Below are positions 60,589 to 64,000 of a DNA stretch of 64,000 nucleotides, one piece after another (the first letter of the stretch is position 1; each line of letters starts with the position of its first letter). This DNA comes from Streptomyces sp. NRRL F-6676 (GTDB lineage Bacteria; Actinomycetota; Actinomycetes; Streptomycetales; Streptomycetaceae): positions 1 to 64,000 of the forward strand of contig NZ_JOHS01000024.1 in the NCBI RefSeq assembly GCF_000725625.1, written 5' to 3'. A program made the translations under genes and the position numbers. Below the pieces are notes generated by a model. The model worked only from the letters and a program-made list of their open reading frames with translations, searched no databases and was not told the DNA's origin.

Positions 60589-61690
60589 CGCCGTCCCCGA
60601 TGCCCTCGAACCCCGCCACCTCGCGCGGGCTGCGCGGTGCCGGGCCCACGTAGCGGGCCGACGGGCGGACCAGGCGGCCCGTGCGCTTCTGTTCCAGGAT
60701 GTGCGCCGACCAGCCGGCCGTGCGGGCGCAGGTGAACATCGACGTGAACATGTGCGCGGGGACCTCCGCGAAGTCCAGCATGATCGCGGCCCAGAACTCC
60801 ACGTTCGTGGCCAGCACCCGGTCCGGGCGGCGGTTGTGCAGCTCCTCCAGGGCCGCCTTCTCCAGCGCCTCGGCGACCTCGAAGCGCGGCGCGCCCAGCT
60901 CGCGCGCCGTGCGCCGCAGCACCCGGGCGCGCGGGTCCTCCGCGCGGTAGACCCGGTGCCCGAAGCCCATCAGCCGCTCGCCGCGGTCCAGGGCGCGCTT
61001 GACGTAGCCGGCCGCGTCGCCCGTCCGCTCGATCTCCTCGATCATGCCGAGGACCCGCGAGGGCGCCCCGCCGTGCAGCGGACCCGACATCGCGCCGACC
61101 GCGCCGGACAGCGCGGCGGCCACGTCCGCGCCGGTGGAGGCGATGACGCGGGCGGTGAACGTGGAGGCGTTCATGCCGTGCTCGGCGGCCGAACTCCAGT
61201 ACGCGTCGACGGCGGCCACGTGCTTCGGGTCCGGCTCGCCCCGCCAGCGGATCATGAACCGCTCGGTGATCGAGTGCGCCTTGTCGATCTCCCGCTGCGG
61301 CACCATCGCCCGCCCCTGGCCGCGCGCGGACTGGGCGACGTACGACAGCGCCATCACGGCGGCGCGGGCCAGGTCCTCGCGCGCCTGCTCGGCGTCGATG
61401 TCGAGCAGCGGTTTGAGACCCCACACCGGCGCCAGCATGGCCAGCGCGGACTGCACGTCCACCCGGATGTCACCGGAATGGACGGGGATCGGGAACGGCT
61501 CGGCGGGCGGCAGACCGGGGTCGAAGGCGCCGTCGACGAGCAGTCCCCAGACGTTTCCGAAGGACACCTGGCCGACCAGCTCCTCGATGTCGACGCCGCG
61601 GTACCGGAGTGCGCCGCCCTCCTTGTCCGGTTCGGCGATCTCCGTCTCGAACGCGACGACTCCCTCGAGCCCGGGTACGAAGTCGGACAT
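60572..61690 (-). CDS. citrate synthase 2 family protein
   Basis: A 372-aa citrate synthase-fold enzyme condensing acetyl-CoA (or another acyl-CoA) with an oxoacid. Conserved histidines lie in GPLHGGA and [14 protein letters not shown], the arginine in ARTAGWSAH. The catalytic aspartate of classical enzymes (NVDFY) is replaced by Glu in [10 protein letters not shown]. The length is shorter than the main hexameric GltA. ATG at 61690 after GAGGAG; the longer frame to 61768 is not supported. Divergent from pdxH. Confidence 0.93.
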   Translation of the reverse strand: MSDFVPGLEGVVAFETEIAEPDKEGGALRYRGVDIEELVGQVSFGNVWGLLVDGAFDPGLPPAEPFPIPVHSGDIRVDVQSALAMLAPVWGLKPLLDIDAEQAREDLARAAVMALSYVAQSARGQGRAMVPQREIDKAHSITERFMIRWRGEPDPKHVAAVDAYWSSAAEHGMNASTFTARVIASTGADVAAALSGAVGAMSGPLHGGAPSRVLGMIEEIERTGDAAGYVKRALDRGERLMGFGHRVYRAEDPRARVLRRTARELGAPRFEVAEALEKAALEELHNRRPDRVLATNVEFWAAIMLDFAEVPAHMFTSMFTCARTAGWSAHILEQKRTGRLVRPSARYVGPAPRSPREVAGFEGIGDGGAGTR

Positions 61691-61826
61691 CTGGCGGCTC
61701 CTCGATAGGTGCGGACCGGAAGCAGCACGATATCCCCGAGTGCCACCTTTGGGGAGTACTCGCGGCACTCAGTGCCAGGGAGGTGACGGAACCCACCGCT
61801 CCCCCCGGACGACCGCTTCCATGCGG

Positions 61827-61832
61827 CAGGAT
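61827..61832 (+). promoter_or_regulatory. -10 element of pdxH
   Basis: CAGGAT followed by AACCGC and the GTG at 61839; leaderless spacing. Confidence 0.4.
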
Positions 61833-61838
61833 AACCGC

Positions 61839-62615
61839 GTGAGCGACCACTTCCCGGACGAACCCGTGATCGAACCCCTCGTCGAACGCGCCGCCGCCGA
61901 AGCCGCACAGGAGGCCGGGGAACGCGAGCCGTCCGGCCCCGCCCCGGAAGGGGAACCGGCCGCCGACCCCGCCGCGATGCGGGCCCATTACCGCGCCGAG
62001 GGGTTCGACGAGACCGACCTCGCCCCGCACCCCATGGACCAGTTCGACCGCTGGTTCAAACAGGCGGCGCGGGCGGCCGTGCGGGGCATGCTCTACGAAC
62101 CCAACGCCATGGTCGTCTCCACCGCCGACGCCGGCGGCCGCCCCAGCTCCCGCACGGTCCTGATGAAGGGCTACGACGCCCGCGGCTTCGTCTTCTACAC
62201 CAACTACGACTCCCGCAAGGGCCGGGAACTGGCCGTCAACCCGTATGTCTCGCTGCTCTTCCCCTGGCACCCGATGGCCCGCCAGGTGATCGTCACCGGC
62301 ACCGCCCGCCGCACCGGCCGCGACGAGACCGCCGCCTACTTCCGCACCCGCCCGCACGGCTCCCGTCTCGGCGCCTGGGCGAGCGCCCAATCCGCGGTGA
62401 TCCCCTCGCGCACGGTCCTGGACACGGCGTACGAGGAGCTCGGCGCCCGCTATCCGGAGGGCGAGCAGGTCCCGGTCCCGCCGCACTGGGGCGGCTTCCG
62501 CGTCGCCCCGGAGTCGGTCGAGTTCTGGCAGGGCCGCGCCAATCGCCTCCACGACCGCCTCAGGTACACCGCCGCGGCGGACGGCACCTGGCACGTGGAC
62601 CGGCTGAGCCCCTGA
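61839..62615 (+). CDS. pdxH: pyridoxamine 5'-phosphate oxidase
   Basis: A 258-aa FMN enzyme making pyridoxal 5'-phosphate. Diagnostic segments are [66 protein letters not shown] and the C-terminal [16 protein letters not shown] with HVDRLSP end. The N-terminal 55 residues are acidic and Ala/Glu-rich. GTG start with a -10-like element six bases upstream and no ribosome site. A second, more divergent PNPOx gene lies at 35079. Confidence 0.96.
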   Translation: MSDHFPDEPVIEPLVERAAAEAAQEAGEREPSGPAPEGEPAADPAAMRAHYRAEGFDETDLAPHPMDQFDRWFKQAARAAVRGMLYEPNAMVVSTADAGGRPSSRTVLMKGYDARGFVFYTNYDSRKGRELAVNPYVSLLFPWHPMARQVIVTGTARRTGRDETAAYFRTRPHGSRLGAWASAQSAVIPSRTVLDTAYEELGARYPEGEQVPVPPHWGGFRVAPESVEFWQGRANRLHDRLRYTAAADGTWHVDRLSP

Positions 62616-62640
62616 GGAACGGCCCCGGACACGCGGACGA

Positions 62641-62704
62641 CCCGTGGGCTCAGGTCCTCGTCTGACGACGAGGAGCCGGCCGGACGTACCGGCGAGCCCA
62701 CGGG
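62641..62704. ncRNA. three-way-junction structured element
   Basis: Outer stem of 11 perfect pairs (CCCGTGGGCTC with GAGCCCACGGG) encloses an 8-bp hairpin (TCCTCGTC, loop TGAC, GACGAGGA) directly abutting a 5-bp hairpin (GCCGG/CCGGC). All stems are uninterrupted. It lies 26 bases after pdxH and could terminate it, terminate the opposing short transcript, or be a small RNA. A further composite hairpin, GCCGG/CCGGC enclosing GCGCG/CGCGC, follows at about 62729-62756. Confidence 0.5.
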
Positions 62705-62784
62705 CCGGGTGACTGCGTTGGATTGGGCCGGTTGCGCGCTTCGAACACGCGCTGGTCCGGCGCCGAACCGAGTACGACGGCGGG

Positions 62785-62826
62785 CTACTGGCCCGCAGCC
62801 ACCTCACGCGTCCGGTATGCATACAT
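62785..62826 (-). CDS. 13-residue short ORF with its own promoter
   Basis: ATG with GGGAGG 11 bases upstream, encoding MYAYRTREVAAGQ then TAG. It follows a good promoter and precedes strongly structured RNA. It may be a regulatory leader peptide, yet no longer gene lies downstream on this strand before the antisense of pdxH. Confidence 0.4.
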   Translation of the reverse strand: MYAYRTREVAAGQ

Positions 62827-62846
62827 CTGCCGAACCACCTCCCTTC

Positions 62847-62887
62847 AGTGTGCTCACCACACTAGGAACCGTCCGCGCCACGTTCAA
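62847..62887 (-). promoter_or_regulatory. promoter and overlapping palindrome for the short ORF
   Basis: On the minus strand TTGAAC (62882-62887), 17-base spacer, TAGTGT (62859-62864). A perfect inverted repeat AGTGTG-CTCAC-CACACT (62847-62863) overlaps the -10, as expected for a repressor site. Confidence 0.5.
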
Positions 62888-62978
62888 CCGTTTTTTTCGG
62901 GACCCGGCTCGGAGCCTGTTCGCGAGCGGGGTTCGGCTCCCGGTTCCGGCCCGGCGCGGAGCCCCGGTGAGGCGCCCG

Positions 62979-63749
62979 TCAGTGCCGGTAGAAGATGCGG
63001 TCGGCGTACGTGTCGAAGACGTGGTCGTTCCATTCCAGGCCGCCGTCGACGTTGCCCGAGCGGAGCATGGGCGGGGTGAGGCCGCGGGCGGCCAGGGTGG
63101 TGGCGGCCGTGGCGATCATGGCCTGCATCAGGGCGCTGGTGACGACCGTGGAGGCGGGGGCGAAGGGGGCGTCGATGCCGTCCTGGGTCAGAACGGTGTC
63201 CCCGAGCGGGATGCGCGAGTCCAGGACGACGTCGCAGTGGTCCTTGAGGAACGTGCCCGAGGAGTGGCGGGAGGCGGTCCGCTCGGCGTACGCCACCGAG
63301 GTCACGCCGATGACCTTCACGCCGCGCGCGCGGGCGTGCGTCGCCATCTCGACGGGGAGGGCGTTGCGGCCGGAGAGGGAGATGACCACCAGCAGGTCGC
63401 CGGCGCGCAGGGGGCCGACGTCGAGCACGGCGGCGGCGAGGCCGTCGACGCGTTCCAGCGCCGAGCCCAGCGTCGCGGGCAGCACGTCGACGCCCGTCAC
63501 GCCGGGCACGGTGAGCAGGTTCATCAGGGCCAGTCCGCCGGCGCGGTAGACGACGTCCTGGGCGGCGAGCGAGGAGTGCCCGGCGCCGAAGGCGAAGAGC
63601 CGGCCGCCGGCGGCGACGGTGTCGGCGATCAGTTCGCCGGCCGCGGTGATCTCGGCGGCGTCCCCGTCCCGCACCTGCCGCAGCAGCTCGATCGCGGCGT
63701 CGAAGAACCGCTCGCCCGGCCCGTCCGCGCCCCCCGTCCCCTGGCTCAT
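62979..63749 (-). CDS. SIS-domain aminosugar-phosphate protein
   Basis: A 256-aa sugar-isomerase-fold protein: GRLFAFGAGHSSLAAQDVVY near residues 49-68 and LLVVISLSGRNALPVEMATH near 120-139 are the phosphosugar-binding loops. Its closest known relative by memory is S. coelicolor SCO4393 (NagS), a GlcNAc-6-phosphate-processing enzyme tied to aminosugar toxicity. A 16-bp site resembling the DasR dre box lies 79-94 bp upstream of the start, consistent with control by aminosugar phosphates. ATG after GAGGAG. Confidence 0.9.
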   Translation of the reverse strand: MSQGTGGADGPGERFFDAAIELLRQVRDGDAAEITAAGELIADTVAAGGRLFAFGAGHSSLAAQDVVYRAGGLALMNLLTVPGVTGVDVLPATLGSALERVDGLAAAVLDVGPLRAGDLLVVISLSGRNALPVEMATHARARGVKVIGVTSVAYAERTASRHSSGTFLKDHCDVVLDSRIPLGDTVLTQDGIDAPFAPASTVVTSALMQAMIATAATTLAARGLTPPMLRSGNVDGGLEWNDHVFDTYADRIFYRH

Positions 63750-63827
63750 CGGCGACGCTCCTCACCTTCGCAACGCTTCGTCCGGCGGCCGGGACCCGGC
63801 AGGGCCCGTCCGTGTCGCGGATCACGG

Positions 63828-63843
63828 TGCGGTCTGGACCAGT
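63828..63843. promoter_or_regulatory. dre-like DasR binding site
   Basis: TGCGGTCTGGACCAGT matches 13 of 16 positions of the dre consensus A(C/G)TGGTCTAGACCA(C/G)T, with the right half perfect. It lies between the SIS gene and the divergent gene starting at 63998. Confidence 0.6.
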
Positions 63844-63997
63844 GCCGTGTCAATACGGCCGCCGCGACGGGGCCGGCGGTGGCCGTTCTTCTCGCACGGC
63901 ACGGTTGTCGGTGGGATGCGTCAGAATTGAATCCAGGGCCAGCGCACACGCCGGTGAGGCCGCCGAGCCTCCGGCAGATCTCAATCGAGGGGCACGT

Positions 63998-64000
63998 ATG
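63998..64000 (+). CDS. start codon of a gene continuing beyond the window
   Basis: The window ends on an ATG preceded by GAGGGG at seven bases, a good initiation site. In S. coelicolor the neighbour of the SIS gene is, from memory, the iron regulator desR (DtxR family); this cannot be confirmed here. The gap from 63750 holds the dre-like site and nothing else evident. Confidence 0.35.

Noticed and set aside
62729..62756. tRNA-like GTTCGAA T-loop on the minus strand
   Set aside because: The flanking sequence does not fold into acceptor, D and anticodon arms; the motif is the loop of a composite hairpin.

Overview
The window is chromosomal DNA from a Streptomyces or a very close relative. The evidence is very high GC with strong third-position GC bias, frequent GTG starts, a consensus Streptomyces-type DnaA box, a rare TTA codon confined to one regulator, and gene families typical of the genus: AfsK/AfsR/AfsS, DUF397 with DUF5753 regulators, a GPP34 protein, STAS/HATPase anti-sigma modules and F420 biosynthesis. 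No rRNA, tRNA, CRISPR array, insertion sequence or prophage was seen. From memory the gene order resembles the S. coelicolor SCO439x-SCO444x core region, read right to left here; this was not computed.

Left part (1-16 kb): an SGNH hydrolase, a FAD monooxygenase, a zinc-ribbon protein, an MFS exporter divergent from its likely ArsR regulator with a palindromic operator between them, glutathione peroxidase, a large polytopic membrane protein, a D,D-carboxypeptidase with a long disordered N-terminus, a GPP34 protein, an XRE/DUF397 pair and a sodium:solute symporter. From 16 to 26 kb: a PAP2 phosphatase running antisense into a LuxR response regulator, its histidine kinase with an unusual C-terminal extension, an ADP-ribosylglycohydrolase that has lost its metal-binding aspartates, a TetR/ACMSD-like amidohydrolase divergon, FO synthase FbiC, an F420-type flavin-fold protein and a DinB protein.

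The regulatory centrepiece is 26-33 kb: afsR, afsS and afsK, the complete Ser/Thr-kinase cascade for secondary metabolism. A two-copy 11-nt direct repeat in front of afsS matches the expected AfsR operator. From 33 to 38 kb lie small enzymes and regulators (VOC, TetR, PNPOx-like, GNAT, FAD oxidoreductase) and one decayed gene.

The most unusual part is a small accessory island at about 37.9-41.1 kb. It contains a short GntR protein, overlapping small ORFs behind a leader hairpin, and a translationally coupled operon of a Cys-containing small protein, a GRDP-like protein ending in CNQCHAGCH and a methyltransferase. Divergent from this operon is an HTH regulator with an in-frame TTA (bldA) codon and direct-repeat operators. 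The island abuts the remains of a SnoaL/DUF4440-type gene, which suggests insertion into an older locus. From 41 to 49 kb: an MFS/GlxA divergon, a head-to-head pair of perfect DnaA boxes, a HATPase, an EF-hand protein, a STAS protein, and an ECF sigma factor overlapping a zinc-finger anti-sigma/mycothiol-transferase fusion.

The right part (48.7-64 kb): purU, a conserved hypothetical, a substrate-binding lipoprotein, a Pro-rich membrane protein with ATQY repeats, a TPR regulator, a PrimPol-domain protein, an ABC transporter, a PAS protein, citrate synthase, pdxH and a SIS-domain aminosugar enzyme with a DasR-like dre site upstream. Two structural oddities sit here: a 149-bp tandem duplication of an entire convergent intergenic region, and a previously unexplained short ORF with its own promoter, operator-like palindrome and three-way-junction RNA between pdxH and the SIS gene.
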